Of a DNA stretch of 64,000 nucleotides, positions 26,280 through 39,587 are shown one piece after another. Every line of letters begins with the position of its first letter. Within the stretch, counting starts at the first letter, position 1. The stretch lies in contig JAWRVZ010000016.1 in NCBI GenBank assembly GCA_037043235.1, positions 872,501 through 936,500 on the forward strand, given 5' to 3'. The notes below the pieces were generated by a model. It saw nothing but the letters and a program-made list of their open reading frames with translations, searched no databases and was not told where the DNA came from. The DNA is from Rhodeus uyekii (taxonomy: Eukaryota > Chordata > Actinopteri > Cypriniformes > Acheilognathidae). Made by a program: the position numbers and the translations under genes.

Positions 26280-26360
26280 TAAGGCCCCTTATGCTTATAT
26301 TTACTTTTTCTGCGATATATACTGCAATATGAATAAATACAGAAGATGTCAGCAGATGAC
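26280..26360. repeat. Direct duplication, copy B'
   Basis: Near-identical to 25711-25788. It lies immediately after A', giving the order B, A', B'. Confidence 0.85.
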
Positions 26361-26910
26361 TTGATGGCTAAATTTGGAAGTCGGGTGATTTTTGTTGGGG
26401 AGAGCAAAATAAAGAAATAATGAAAAACCTGTAAAAAATGTATTCTGATTGTTATTAAACAAACAAAATAAGAAATATATTGTAATGTAGGGGATTTACA
26501 GTTAAGACTCAAGGACCAGCTATGTTGAATGAAGACCAGGAGTCAGAAGTGCAGTCAATAGAAGAAATGTTTGTGAAGTTTAGTTTGCAGTTTCATCAGC
26601 AGAAGCTTCAGGTCTCACAAGGAGTTCGTAGACCGCCCCACATACTATAACATTGTTACAGCAATTATACTCTAACAGAGGGTGCTAACCACGTCAATGA
26701 TGACGGTTAAATGATTCTGATTGTCAAAGAAAGAAAGAAAGATAAACAAAGCTAGTAATTTTCCACAGAAGAGCAGACAGTCAGAAGAATATCTTCGTTG
26801 ATCACATGATTGACGTGTTAGTGACCTTCCGCGTGGCTTGTCGAGAAAAATAAGTCATTCCGTCTCCTTATGGTGCCAGTTAATCACCTCACCAATACAG
26901 ACCATATTAA
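26361..26910. other. Intergenic stretch
   Basis: No gene recognised. Confidence 0.4.
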
Positions 26911-26948
26911 CACACGCACGCACACACACGCACACACACACACACACA
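26911..26948. repeat. (CA)n microsatellite with CG interruptions
   Basis: CA repeat with three CG-containing interruptions. Confidence 0.95.
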
Positions 26949-28493
26949 GCTTCTCCAAGGCGAACTCGGCTCAGGCTCCAACTATCAACATAGAGACTTC
27001 CCAAAACATTCTGATAACATGTCCTATCTGGTGAGACATGCAGACAATATTCATCCTTACTCTATGGAAAAATACAGTCTCTTTCAGTAATAACTGTTGT
27101 ACTTTAAAACATAAATTTAAATATTTAATAAAAATGTAGTACAACTGTAAAATCTTCATTTTCAAACTTTAAACCATCATTTTATTTTGATGGGGGAAAA
27201 TAACACTTTGGTCCAATAAGGTACAAAAAAAGCACAATGCAAATTAAGCTCTAATTATACTGTTCACCTTCACTAAAAAAAAATTCAAATTTAATCTGTA
27301 GCCAGGAAGCGAACCTGTAGAGGTCAAGACGGGGTCTTGGCATCCATTACGTTATTCACAGACTCAGTGGAGTTAGATCGAAAGGATTTTATATATGAGT
27401 GCAATGTATGTGTCTGCACTAAGAGTCAGACATGAGGCTCACCATGTTTATCTTGCAGGATCTTCAGTTCATGCTGAGAGAAGCTGTCATCGGGTGCTGT
27501 TGGAAGTAGGGGGGCACGTCTCCGTTTTCTCCTTTTAAGCTCTCCTGCATGGAAGTTTGGGAATGACAGAAGTGTGTCAGTGTTAATATTTACCTGTTTG
27601 GAAGAGCTGAGAGACTCTCACCTTCTCTCACATTCTCACACCTTTCTCACCTCATTCAGATGAACTATTTGTGTTATCACAAACTTTAGGATGTGAACAA
27701 CTAAATATGGAAGATCAGGGCACTTTTTACTCCTGTGAATAGTTCTCAGGGTATATTTATTACATTTTAAATGCAGATACAGTTCACTAAACACAATGAC
27801 CTTTTGTTGTAACATGGCCCAATAGGAGGACAAACTGGGGTAAGTTGTCACAATGAAACTTGAGGACTAGGGTCCACTAGGGGGCCTCAGGATCTATAAA
27901 TTGATTTCAAATAAGGCAAAACAAGCATTCATATAAGCTAAAACAACAAAACATCATCATGATCGTTATCATCAATTGAATTGTTTGACACATTTAAAAA
28001 TATGTATAACAATAAATTGTATTTTATGTCATTGTATTTTATTATTTTAAGAGAACAAGAGATTTAGGAGTAAATGTAACCTTAATTTCAAAGTCAAGTT
28101 GAGAAAACGGGATTTGGGATATAAGAATTTGCCCTTCAAGTTAATCAGAAAGACTTAATATGAAGTATAATTTCATGGGGACATAAAAACCATTAAATCA
28201 TCCTTTTCTAGTTAGCAAAACTCTAAAATATTTTGTCAGGTAAAAAATGTGAGATAAAAATCCTTATCCTTGAGATACAGTTACTGAAGTACAACCTTTC
28301 CATGTGACAACTAGCCCCGGTCTCACTTAATAGCAGTCTGGGAACCGTTTGAAGTAATAAAGTCGTTAACAGCCTTTTGAATCCATAATCAATTGGTCAC
28401 AGTCCAGTAATCACATAAATTACTGTTCATAATCACTTATCATTGTAATTATGTTCAAATGTTTTTTGCCTTTGCCCAGCAGTCGATGTCATT
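26949..28493. other. Intergenic, contains a weak minus-strand exon candidate
   Basis: No recognised repeat. 27544-27464 (minus) could be a short exon: acceptor CATGCAG before 27544 and an in-frame TGA at 27464. It is reported only as a speculative finding. Confidence 0.3.
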
Positions 28494-28552
28494 TAAAGGG
28501 ATAGTTCACCCAAAAATAACGAAACAGTTGATGGGATGAACTAACGCTTTAA
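28494..28552. mobile_element. Minimal MITE (GGGATAGTTCACCC family) with both ends
   Basis: TTAAAGGGATAGTTCACCC at the left and GATGAACTAACGCTTTAA at the right form imperfect inverted ends around a very short middle, as from internal deletion. Confidence 0.6.
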
Positions 28553-31500
28553 GGAGGAAAGACGTACTAATCTGAATTGGGCTGACGGACTTTTACTCAC
28601 TATGACTTTTTGTTTTCTGAGACCTTCCATGCAATATGGTGGCTGAGATTTGAACTCCTCCCCGTCCCTTTTTGCGGGGAGAGGTATTCCCTGGGCTAGT
28701 GCTGAAAAGAGCTTAAGGATGCTGTTGAGCGTTAAGCTCTTTAAAGAGGTATCGCCATGCTGTTCGGGCTCCAGCATGCTGGGTCACTGACCATGAACCC
28801 TATGGACTCCCAGCATGCACTGATAAACCCACGTTGAGTTCATGAACCAGAGCTGCACACCTCAGATGAAGGATAAAATAAAATAAAAACACATGATGAG
28901 ACCAGAATATTACAAATACTAACCCCTAAGATATAATTGAAAGTTTACACCTACACAAAATCATTTAAGTTTGTTATATGGTGGATCTTATCAATGGAAA
29001 AACAATCAAATAATAGTAATAATAATACATTATTTTATTAGTATTAAAAATAATTAGTAAGAATTCAACTAAATGTGAAAATAAATCCTAATTTAGCTAA
29101 CACTGCAACAATAATAATAGAATTTAAAGCTAACATGGAGTATTTAATTCACTATGATATGTATTATTTTCTGTTAAATAATGCAAACCTGTAATATTCT
29201 ACTGTATGCCTTCTTTATTGTGGAATATTGGTTTTATATTATAATTTTATTTGCATTATTTTAACATGAACGCATCTCAGACCAAGCTGCATTTCTATTA
29301 ACATTTTCAGTGACCACTACTTTATAATGTCATCAGTGCAATAAAATAATAAAGAAATAAAGTCCCTCACCTACAAAAACAGCATCGATATAGTCAATTT
29401 AGCACAATGATGACTTGGTTAATCAATCGAATTTTTTGCTCCGCTAAGCCAGCACTTAAAAAAATAACCTTATCTAGTCAATTCAAAGGCCGGTTCCCAT
29501 ACAGAGAGGATAACAGACAGAGTCCTGGGAATATCAGTGGCTGCCAATTGCAGTAATGGCCCTTAATTCCAAATTAATTCAGTCTAAATGAACTGTCAGG
29601 AGAAGATTGATCTGTTGTAAAGGCTGTCTTGATGAGGAGTGTCTTGGGAAAGGGTGATTAGCCGTGGAGGGCTGGCTCAAGCCGGCACTGCCTGAGGCCA
29701 GAGTGCCGGTGGAGGGGTGGATGCTGAGGAGCAGCTGCGAGCCCAATGCATGGAGGAGGGAATGTTTGTTTTGGGGAACTGGCAGAAGAATCCGAACCTT
29801 GCGATTTTAGAGACAATACACTGAGCTACTGGACTTTGCCGAGTGTGTGCATCTCGAGTTGCGCACCAGTTGTTTGAACTCTTATCTTTTCAATAGGATT
29901 AACTTTGTATTGGTTCGGGTGATAATGGTTGATTACATGTATTAGTTGAGCCTCTAAAGAATGACCGAATCTCCTCGTGTTCGTTATTCAGTTATTATAT
30001 ATGTTTATGACATCTTCATGTCTTTCTGTAGCATCCACACATTCATTGTAACATTTTCAAACCACCATTTTCTCATTCTTGCACCAAGTTCAGTTCAGGT
30101 ACAGATTCAACCTTCACGGTCAGTGCTTGACCTTTTCCTGTAGAGTAATTACATTTATTAATGATGATGTTTTGTCCCGACATCACCCCCAACCAGAGTT
30201 AAGTTCGAGCAGCATTTCATAAGATGATCTCATAAGTTTGGAAAGTCTTCACAGCTCGTGGCTTTCAGGTTTAACCACGACTTCCTTCTGAGATCAAACT
30301 GATGTTCTTGATGTGGAAACAATTTGCATAGAAAATGTATCTGAAAAACTGAACAGACGTAGATCAATTAACAACAAAATAATGAATGCTGCGATAACCA
30401 TTTCCCTGCGCAAAAATAGTTTGCTCCCAAAAAAAAAGAGAGCAATTCACGCTCTGAACTGATTCCACAGCATTTTATTTATTAGGTAATCATCATTTTT
30501 TGATCCTTGATCCATGGGGTCAGGCCTCTTCCCAATCTTATACTCAGGGATGGGTCGTTATGGTTACTATACCACTGAATTCCTCCGAGCATAATTATGT
30601 TAATCTACACAGCAGGTTGAGCTCCAGTGCTGACACCAGAACTTTAAACCCCACCAGCTTGAAAGAGGCCAGCCTATAAGGTACTGTTTGATGTTCAAAT
30701 CAATCTCTTTCAAAGTCTATATTAACGGCGTGCCTTAAAGTATTGGACACACTCCCAAGTACTGCAATGGCATTAGATCTACTGTCATTAATTTGGCCAG
30801 GCCCTTGAAAAATATGAGAAGCCTCTCAAAAGCCAAAATAGTTAACCTTATTAAGGCATCCATTTATTTAGAGCATCTGTTGTTTATTTATTTATATATA
30901 GAGAGGAATTTTCTGCTTTGTGAATAAATATAGGCCATAAAAATATTTTCAGAGCTGAGCTTTATGCTAAAAAAAACACTCTGTATGATGCAAAGAGGAA
31001 AAAATTATGGTCATCATAGGAATGTGCATAAATAAATATCGTTTTAATGGACCGGATATAGGAATTTGAGGACCTGGCTGCTACAAATTGTTCTTATGCG
31101 TTTCTAATTGTTTTTGTTGAGACTGATGAACTTTAGTACAAATATTCTCCATTTTGCAATATTAAAATCCCAGAAGTGTGATTTAGACTGTACTCCAGTA
31201 CAGAATGGCTCCAGTTTGGGTATTTGTGTGTGTGTGTTTGTGCGGATGGTGTATTTTTCTCACTCTCACTGCTAATCTCTATAAACCCCCCTTTTAAACA
31301 TAAGAGATTAATGTGATCATGGCTCAGAGAAACATGTTTTGGGGGAGATGTTGACCACTGACCAACTAATTTTCTTATGTCCATCTGGACATATGTTTTC
31401 TGAAATAGATCTCGGTTTGTTTGTTTGTTTTAGTTTTTGACTGTACTGTGCCATGCTAATCCTCACCAAAAAAAACACATTTGTTTTGCATAAACAGCGA

Positions 31501-32494
31501 TACTTAAAGTAAGAATTTTAAGAATATACAGTGGGGTTTAAATGTATATATATTTTTAGAGTACATTAAAATGGACAGAATATTTTAGGATTATGAAAAC
31601 ATCGAGGCAAACAAACATGACGTAAAATGAAATTTCACTATATTTCAAAGTCACTAATCCAAGTAAATTTGTGAAGTTCATCATGTGAACTCCTTTATAC
31701 AGAGAGTCAGTTGTTTTTGCTTTCATTGAAGCACAAGATGATTTACTCAAGGGTGTAAAACTGCAAAAGGGACACATATATCATTTTCACAAATTTTTAT
31801 TAAAGGAAAATCCTTTTCACTAATCTCAGATTGTTCTTTTTTGGGTAAAACAAAAAAATGAACAATCCTGTTTTTATGTCCTGTTTAAAGCAGTCCCCGT
31901 TTTACTTACACTGCAGTGTCATTATCATGTAATTCATTAGTTATTAGCATCAGCTCAGCGAGCCAGCGCTGGTGTAAGGGACCTGTGCATCCTGAGAGAT
32001 TCTGCTCTGTCTCTATTTAATCTGGCTGCCTGGCTGGCTGTAAAGTAACTTTGGACCCGTGATGCACCTCAGGACATATGGTGTCCAATGTCTCATTTCC
32101 CTGATGTACCTCCTTGCCGTTTGACATCGCAGAGATTTGACGTCGATGAGATCATTAGCAACTTTACTCCCCCGGTCGCCCGGGGCTATAAGCAGATAGA
32201 CGGTACAATCTCTATGGATTCCCTTCATTTCAGCCCGACGCTGTCCTCGTCCTTCTTCCAGTGTCATCCTCTCTCCATCTCCATCTCCTTCTCCCCCCCT
32301 CCTCCTCTCATGAGTGGAGTCATTTCCATCCTTAAAAGAAAACTTATTTCAACCCTCTGCCTCCGTTGCCCCCTCTCTGTGATAAATACTGGAGCGGCGA
32401 TGTCGACGCTCACCTCAGCAGATTAGATTATCAATGGCATTTAAATACTCCTCAAGGTCTCAGAATGGATATTCATTGCTTAGTAATGTTCTGG
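28553..32494. other. Intergenic, low-repeat with AT-rich patches
   Basis: 29480-29900 and 31900-32480 are GC-richer and free of recognised repeats. 28900-29400 and 30840-31060 are AT-rich. No gene called. Confidence 0.4.
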
Positions 32495-32791
32495 GGTCTC
32501 GTTTATAAAGCGTGCGTACGCAGAAAATGGGGCTGGAAACATACGTACGCCAGTTCCCACGCAAAGGTTGTGATCTATAAAAAAACTTAATGGGAGAATG
32601 TGCGCACCTTTAAGCAAATTTTGAGCCGTGCGTACGCTCATTCTGGAGACAAAGAGAACTGGCGACACAGATGGTGAGGTCGTGAACTGAAGTTAGATTG
32701 TAGAAAATAAATCTGATCTTTTGGCGTATGACATTTTTGGCATGTAAACTTTTAGTAGGGATCCTACGCACAGTTTTATAAATGAGGCCCC
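32495..32791. mobile_element. MITE with GGTCTC...TTTATAAA inverted ends
   Basis: Left end GGTCTCGTTTATAAAGCGTG and right end (read inward) GGGGCCTCATTTATAAAACT are inverted repeats, and GTGCGTACGC-type words recur inside. Flanks TGTTCTGG (32487-32494) and TGGTCTGG (32792-32799) match 7 of 8, fitting an 8-bp hAT-type target duplication. About 297 bases; no coding capacity. Confidence 0.7.
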
Positions 32792-32799
32792 TGGTCTGG

Positions 32800-34201
32800 A
32801 CAAGTGAGATCTCACGGGTTGGGATGCACTTATTTACAGCAGAAATTAGTATTACTAATATAGTACTTATTACAGTATATATTACAGTACTAGTCGTTCC
32901 GCCTCAAAAATTCACATTTAATGGCTTTTCTTGCCCTTTCATTGTAATTCATTTATGAAATTACTATCAATTTCTGAGGGAACATTGGTTCCCCAATACC
33001 ACCACCATAAATACCACACAGTTCCAATCTAATTTCTCTGATTTCAAACATGATATCTTATAATGTGATCATTTCCATTTATTTCCTTGGTTTTCTGTCA
33101 AAGTTGTAACGAGTAGACTATTAATTGTTAGCTTTTGGCGCACATAAAAGGTTATAAATCGAGACAATAGGCGCTGAAAAATTTAATTTGACAATGCCTC
33201 TGTGCTTAATACATCTCATCATTAGGAGGGAAAGCAACGTTCATTGAGAAACGCATCAAATGAGACGTGACTTCCTGACACCCGAAGCCATAATCCAATT
33301 TATATTTCGATTCTGCAAAGCAGCAATGTGATCATTCCATCTTGTTGTTCCACTGAGCCTAATTTCCTCTACTTGATGAAATATTGAGATATATGATGCC
33401 TTGTGATTAAAACTCAGGAACTTTTCCCATTTATGATATTCGGGGAAGTCTTGACTTTAGATCTGTTGTCACATGCCGCATCTTTTTCTCGTCCAAGGTT
33501 GAAGGCCTGGCCGTCTCACTGTAAAATCACCTGAACTTGGGTTTAACTAATATGCAAAGTGGGCCAGAGCTTAGAGAGCCATGATGCGATTTTGAAGAGT
33601 GCCGTCGTTTTGGAAGAGGACTCTTAGAGATCTGAAGCGCCTCCCTCCCTCTTTCTCCTGCTCTGGAGGTTTAGAGACCCAGTGCAATCTCGTTCCAAAT
33701 CCCCCTGATTTCATGACTCTCAGCGAGTAAGGAACGGGCTTGTGGAAGGAGGTGTCGGGCGGTGGGTCGACTTTAGGGTGGCGTGCCTTCTCATGGGCTG
33801 GAGCTGGAGCTGGCAGCCAAGGAGGGGGTGCGATTTGTTTGTGCTCCCCTTTAGAAAAAGAGCTTACGAGTTCGGCAGAAGAAACGCGGGGAGCTAATGT
33901 GAAGATTTAGGACTTTCTCTCAGGCTTGGCCTTCCTTAAGCTCTGTCTGCTTGAGCTGTTTGCTGAGGTCCTGCTCCCACTGAGCGCGGATTAATACTCT
34001 CTCACTCCTATAGTCCGGGCGACCCACCCACTCAGCTTCCAGCCACCCTGCTCGCTCACAAACACGGACACAAACAGTCCTAATCACCCCAGCGCTCTAA
34101 TCCACATTTTGTTATCTTGCTCTCAATCTTGACTAAGTGAGTAAGCATATTCCAGGGCTTATTATTTTCAACAATGTATGGAGAAATAAGATAAATATGT
34201 T

Positions 34202-34205
<4 letters not shown>
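32800..34205. other. Low-repeat block
   Basis: 33200-34060 is GC-richer with no recognised repeat. Candidate conserved non-coding DNA. Confidence 0.4.

Positions 34206-34246
<41 letters not shown>
34206..34246. repeat. (CT)n microsatellite
   Basis: About 20 uninterrupted CT units. Confidence 0.95.
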
Positions 34247-34251
<5 letters not shown>

Positions 34252-36709
34252 AGCCACAAATCTACAGCATTAAGTGGAATTGACAAGAAGCTTTTGACTG
34301 ACCATGTGGCCTTTAGGAAGATATTTGTCTGATTTGGGGGAGAGAATGAAATATTAAGATGGTGTAAATGCCGTGTTAGTCAACATTTCATGTTTTGCAT
34401 CCAGTAAATGAATAGATTTTTTTTCTGTTCTGTTGACAAAGGCTTATTGAAATATCCGTTCTTATTTTTAAAGAACGAAAATAACTTGTCTTTCACAGTG
34501 TTAAGTCACTCTAAGTTACTAGTTACCAATTACATCTTCAACAGTTTTCTAATTACTATTTCTAAAAAAGTATTGGATTACTTACTATTAATCACTTCCA
34601 AATCTTAAACAATCATTCAATTAAGCATAATATATGACCTTTTTTAAAGCATTGTTTTTTGTACTGATGATCATGATTTGACAAGGATATTTATGAAAAG
34701 ATGTTTACAATGGAATGAATGTCAAGTTGTTCACATTCAAAAGTATGCACACTTTTTTTTATGAAACATACAGTTCTGGTTTTGAATTCTGATTGGTTTA
34801 TAAAGTCCACTATATAGTAACACCTATGACACAAAATATATATACTATGGTGGATGTATTTTAGTTTTTTTCAACATAGCAGGTTCTGTTATATTTTTGT
34901 ACCTTATTGCTGAAATCTTAGAACTATTAATCTTAAATCTATAGCATCAAGAGGTTAAAAAAATCTAATTTTAATAAGCTACATGTAATTTTTTTTAGCT
35001 CTAATACAAATTTAATCAATCATTCTAATGATTCACTTTTGCTTCTTTGGACCTTTTGTATTTGCATTGTCATTTTTATGTATTGAAAGCAATATTTAAT
35101 TGGTTTCAAACCCCCACACATTTTGTGACAATGACATTGTAACGGTACATATAGGTCATCATTGCGTCAGTTCAGAGAATTGCAGATGATATCATTCCCA
35201 CTCCTTTTTTTTTTTACACAAATACTACTGACTTTGTAGATTCTTTGCTAAGCCGTAACCACAAACTTCCATCGCCTACCCCTTCCCCCACCCTAACCAC
35301 CTCAAAAGTAGTTGGCAAAGAAACAGAATAACAAACATATTTGGAGCAAAGCAGGGAAAAGAGGATGAGCCTTTTTTGCCATGCCAAACAGGCTGTCAAA
35401 ACCCATTACCTAAGTGTCCTTTATCTTCCCATATGCTTTTGTTGCTTAATCAGCTTTGTATCTCCCTAAATCCAGGATTGAGATGAAAAAAAAACAGATG
35501 AGCCCATGATGTAGAGGAATGTGTTGCGAGCAGCCTGAAGTTGACTAGCACGGCTGTGTGGCCGGACGAGGGAGTGCAGTCAGAAATAGGACAGGCCACT
35601 CGTTAACTCTCCTTGCCGCCAGATCCGATTCTCTAGCCGCTCTCTCGGCTCTTGATCCTCTTGGATTTTTCCTTTCTTTCTCTTTTTTTTCCAACAGAAA
35701 GCAGGATTGCGGCTTATTCCACCACAATCCACACCAGTGGAGGAGAAAAGGACATATTCAAGATCAAGGCTGGACTTGAGCGGGAAATCGCCTCACAATA
35801 GAACTATTACTGTTATCAGATTTGCACGAGAGGGTTGGTGTTTTTAAAAAGGACGGATTGTAAACGTATGCCGGTGCCGGGGGCCGCCTCTTTTCTCTGC
35901 CGCACACTAACACGCTAACGTTCCTTGTATTGTGTAGGCCATGATAGAGATAAGAGTGATATCTGACCCAGGAATCACATCACAATTGCACCTCTAACAG
36001 ATCAATGAGAGTGAAATAACTCTCATTGATCCCCCCCCCCCAACACACACACACAAACAAACAGACCCATCAACTCTCCGCTCATCCACTAATCTATACC
36101 AGACAAATTAGCCTGGCAAACAGATCGGGACAGAAAAGATTTACTCTTTGCTGGCTAATTACATCAGCTCATTAAGAGTCTTTAAGAGGCTGTGATTAGA
36201 GATGTTTGTTCACACTCTGCATGGTGTGTTTAATGGCTGACAGTTTATCACCCATCTGCCTGAAGCAGAGGGATAGGAGCCTATTGGAATTCATCAATAT
36301 TTAAGAAGCTTGTGTCCTGGAGTCAGAAGAGTCGTTCATTGGTAGAACGCCCTGTGATGTGATGCGAGCGATGCCTGTTGATGTAAGCGCAGACAGGACA
36401 TCCCGTCTCATGGCAGGATCTAGTGCGAACTGGGTATGAGTGTAGAGGCTTGCTTTTGAGTTCACATCTCAGGTGGGGCTCTTTTCTTGTGTCCTTGAGG
36501 AAGAACCTAACCTGGATTTCCAACATGAGCACAAATGGCGTTAGGCAGTTTAGCTTCTCTTTGCCTGTGTGGAGGCTCATAGGTCTTCAGTGTTTTTTTC
36601 AGGCTAAGGACCCCTTGGTGGATAGAGAAACAGAGCAGGGATCCTATGGTACATTGTTCGGCCTCTGTTAACACTGTTTTACTTTGATAAGATGCATACT
36701 TTGCACATA
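34247..36709. other. Intergenic block
   Basis: 34300-35200 is AT-rich. 35500-36660 is GC-richer and free of recognised transposons; a short poly-C/AC run lies at about 36030-36055. No gene called. Confidence 0.4.
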
Positions 36710-37225
36710 CACTACCATTCAATATTTTGAATTTATATTTGATTTAGCGGGGATGCCATAAATGTATTAAAAATGACAGTAAAGACATTTACATTTATGC
36801 ATTTGGCAGATGCTTTTATCCAGAGCGACTTACATTGCATTCAAGGAACACGTTGAATAGGTTCTTGCTTTCCCTGGGATCGAACCCATGACCTTGGCGT
36901 TGCAAGCGCCAATGCTCTACTGATTGAGCTACATTTATAATGCTACAAAATATTTCTATATCAAATAAATGCTGTTCTTTTGAACTTTCGGTTCATCAAA
37001 GAATCCTATAAAAAAATCTCAACTGTTTTCAACATTGATGATAATAAAGAAATGTTTCAAATCAGCATGTGAGAATGATTTCTAAAGGATCATGTGACAC
37101 TAGATTCACAATGTAGTGATTCCGAAAATTAAAAAGTGCTTCACAATATTACTTTTTTTGTAGCTTTGGTGAACATATCTTGCACAAATTAAAAAATAAA
37201 TAACCCCAAACTTTTATTGCTAGTG
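36710..37225. mobile_element. hAT-type MITE interrupted by a SINE
   Basis: Left end CACTACCATTCAATATTTTG and right end ACCCCAAACTTTTATTGC resemble degraded inverted ends of the CTACCGTTCAAAAGTTTG family. Interior landmarks run in reverse order (ATGCTGTTCTTTTGAAC, AAAGAATCCTATAAAAAA, GGATCATGTGACACTAGA). A SINE at 36785-36937 splits the element, so the SINE is younger. Confidence 0.7.
36785..36937 (-). mobile_element. tRNA-derived SINE with L2-type tail, nested
   Basis: On the minus strand an A-box-like TAGCTCAATCAGTAGAGC and a B box GGTTCGATCCC lie at the head. The tail GGATAAAAGCATCTGCCAAA is the stem-loop type shared with eel UnaL2-like LINEs. ACATTTA occurs at both borders, consistent with a short target duplication although the tail itself has that word. 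Confidence 0.75.
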
Positions 37226-39471
37226 TAAAATATCAACATTTAATTGTACTTTTTACATTTTTATTTAATAATTCATTTTCTTCTGTGGTAGACAATATGT
37301 CCGAACTAAACTGAACTATATGCATGTAAAACACCATTTTCACAACAACAACCAAAAAACGTTCAGAATATCTTTTGAGTGTCTCAAATGAAAGAGTCAA
37401 ACAGGTTTGGACCATGGATGAGTGTAAATGATGCTAGAATTAAATTTTTGGGGCAAATTGTTGCTAATATAAAATGCGGTTCACCTACAGTGCTTCTACA
37501 GACCCCCTGATGAAGACCCCTGCTCCAGAATACTGAGCCTTGGGTAGACATCAAATCTGACACAAAGAATTTACTGTTGTTGGTTTTTCTTGATCTACAT
37601 GCACACCACTTGAAATGACCAATCCTCACCGGCTGCGATATAAACTCGAGTGTACAGAACATTGCAATGCATAGCACTCTTCTAGAAAACAAGACAAGCA
37701 CACGCGCACAGACATAAAGTCACTCACATACCAACAGATAATGATGAGAAGATAGTCATATTTCTGACTGATACCAGACTACCTGTGTTTTCACCACGTG
37801 TCCCCGGAGAGAGAGGGAGAGAGAGCCCTTCTCTCAGCTCCGGTTACCCACACACCCCCTTCTGCCCTGCGGCGACGCGTTCCACAATGGAGAACGGAGC
37901 GGTTTGGGAAATGGAGGCCATTTATAACTGCCGCATACGCACACAACACCCCCCCCCCGTCCCAACTTGCACCTCGTTCGGAGACAAAGCGAGAGCCCCC
38001 CTCTCCATGCTAATGTCACACAATTACCTTTTAACCGCTCAGACAAACGGCGTGTGGGGAGGGGGGGAAGTGACATCAAATCAAAACTGTCACAGGTGAT
38101 CGAGTCCAGTCATCGAGAGAGAGCGCCGGCTCGCCGCCTGTCACGCACGCTTATGGGGGCGCTGGAGGTTGAGGGGAGTGTGTTTGTGTGTGTGATTGGA
38201 AATGATAACTGACTGCTAATATCCCCCAACATGTTCTTCTCATCAGCTACTAATGTCGCCGCAGAACCGGCCCTCAGACACACTGCCATAAATCACCAGA
38301 CTTTTGGATATCTCTCTCTCCCGTGCTCATGCTCGCTTCCCCCTTCCTATTTCTCTTTCTCTCCAGCTCCGTCTCTTTCTCTGCCGTATCTCTCTGGGGC
38401 TTGAGCTGGCAAGCATGGAAAATGGAATGCTTTTGACTAATGATATTCAAAAATGATAGGGAAGAGATTGAAAAAGCGTTCCCCCCTGAACCATGCCGAA
38501 TGTGTACCTACTAAAGCATCGCTTTTTTAATGGAGTTTTAGGGGACACTCTTCAACTGCATCTGCAGTCAATGTCAACTTATCTCCCACCCTCCAGTGAG
38601 TTGAGTTATTGATGGATTATAGGGATCTGACAAAGGTTCTTATGGTGTGGAGGAATTATAACCAGCTCAAAATCTCAAAATTCCAATTTCGCAAAATTAA
38701 TTGCCATTTATACATCAGGTTCATTCTACAGTGGGTACATTTCAAGTGTCATTCTCTAATGATCAATTGGCAGTAATTCTATCGTTATGAAATGTTTGGT
38801 GGCAGATCGGCTCCTTGCTGGGACTTTGATGGTGTTGTGAGCTTGAAATAAGTGTTGGAGGCAATGACTGGCAAATTACAATGGCATTACCGCACAGCAT
38901 GTAACCCTGCCGACAACACAGCGAGACAAAGAGACAGAATCCTTCATGGCTTCATTCCACCTCTTTATTGTTCATCATACGCAGATGCTTAATTTAATCT
39001 GAATTTAAAATAAAATCATGAACAAAAGCCTGAGTTTGTTGTTGATCTTTTCATTACTTCTTTTGTGGTAGTAAAGGAAAGCTGTAAAATAAGAGCGATT
39101 CTAATCAATCAGAGATGTTCCTTCCATGGAGGCGCTTGTGTTTGCTCGCACATCGGCGAAAGCAGGGCCCTCAGTCTGACAGCAGAGGCCTTACACTGCA
39201 CCACACGCCCCACAAAGCTGTCACACTCTTAATTGCCTGTGTGACCCTACCTTCTCCTTTGACAGCCTGCTAATTACCCCCTGTGAGAATGTGTGTGAGG
39301 GAAAGAGAGAGAATGGGAGACGAAAATCACTCATAAGCAAGTTTAGTCACAGAAAATCATGCTTTACAGAGAAACTGCTGTAGAAATCAGTGAATATTAT
39401 AAGTGGCAAAATCAAGACAATTACCACCTTAAGTATTATGGTCAAACACCATCACCAATATATGTATAAAC
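37226..39471. other. Low-repeat block, GC-rich at 37770-38400
   Basis: No transposon recognised. 37780-38200 is CpG-rich and pyrimidine-rich; overlapping frames in several phases there show no domain. Candidate regulatory DNA. Confidence 0.4.
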
Positions 39472-39544
39472 CTATATATATATATATACATACACACACA
39501 CACATACATACATATATATACACACACAAACACACACATACACA
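39472..39544. repeat. Compound (TA)n/(CA)n microsatellite
   Basis: TA dinucleotides followed by CA, CATA and TA units. Confidence 0.95.
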
Positions 39545-39587
39545 ATTTTTTATTATTGTCATAAATCCTTTAAAGTAATTAATATTT

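Noticed and set aside
36880..36932. tRNA-like A and B boxes as a real tRNA gene
   Set aside because: The segment continues into a SINE tail and shares its structure with two other copies; the cloverleaf is degraded.
37785..38212. Several overlapping frames in GC-rich DNA as a gene
   Set aside because: Frames are open in multiple phases because of composition, and none has a domain or conserved motif.
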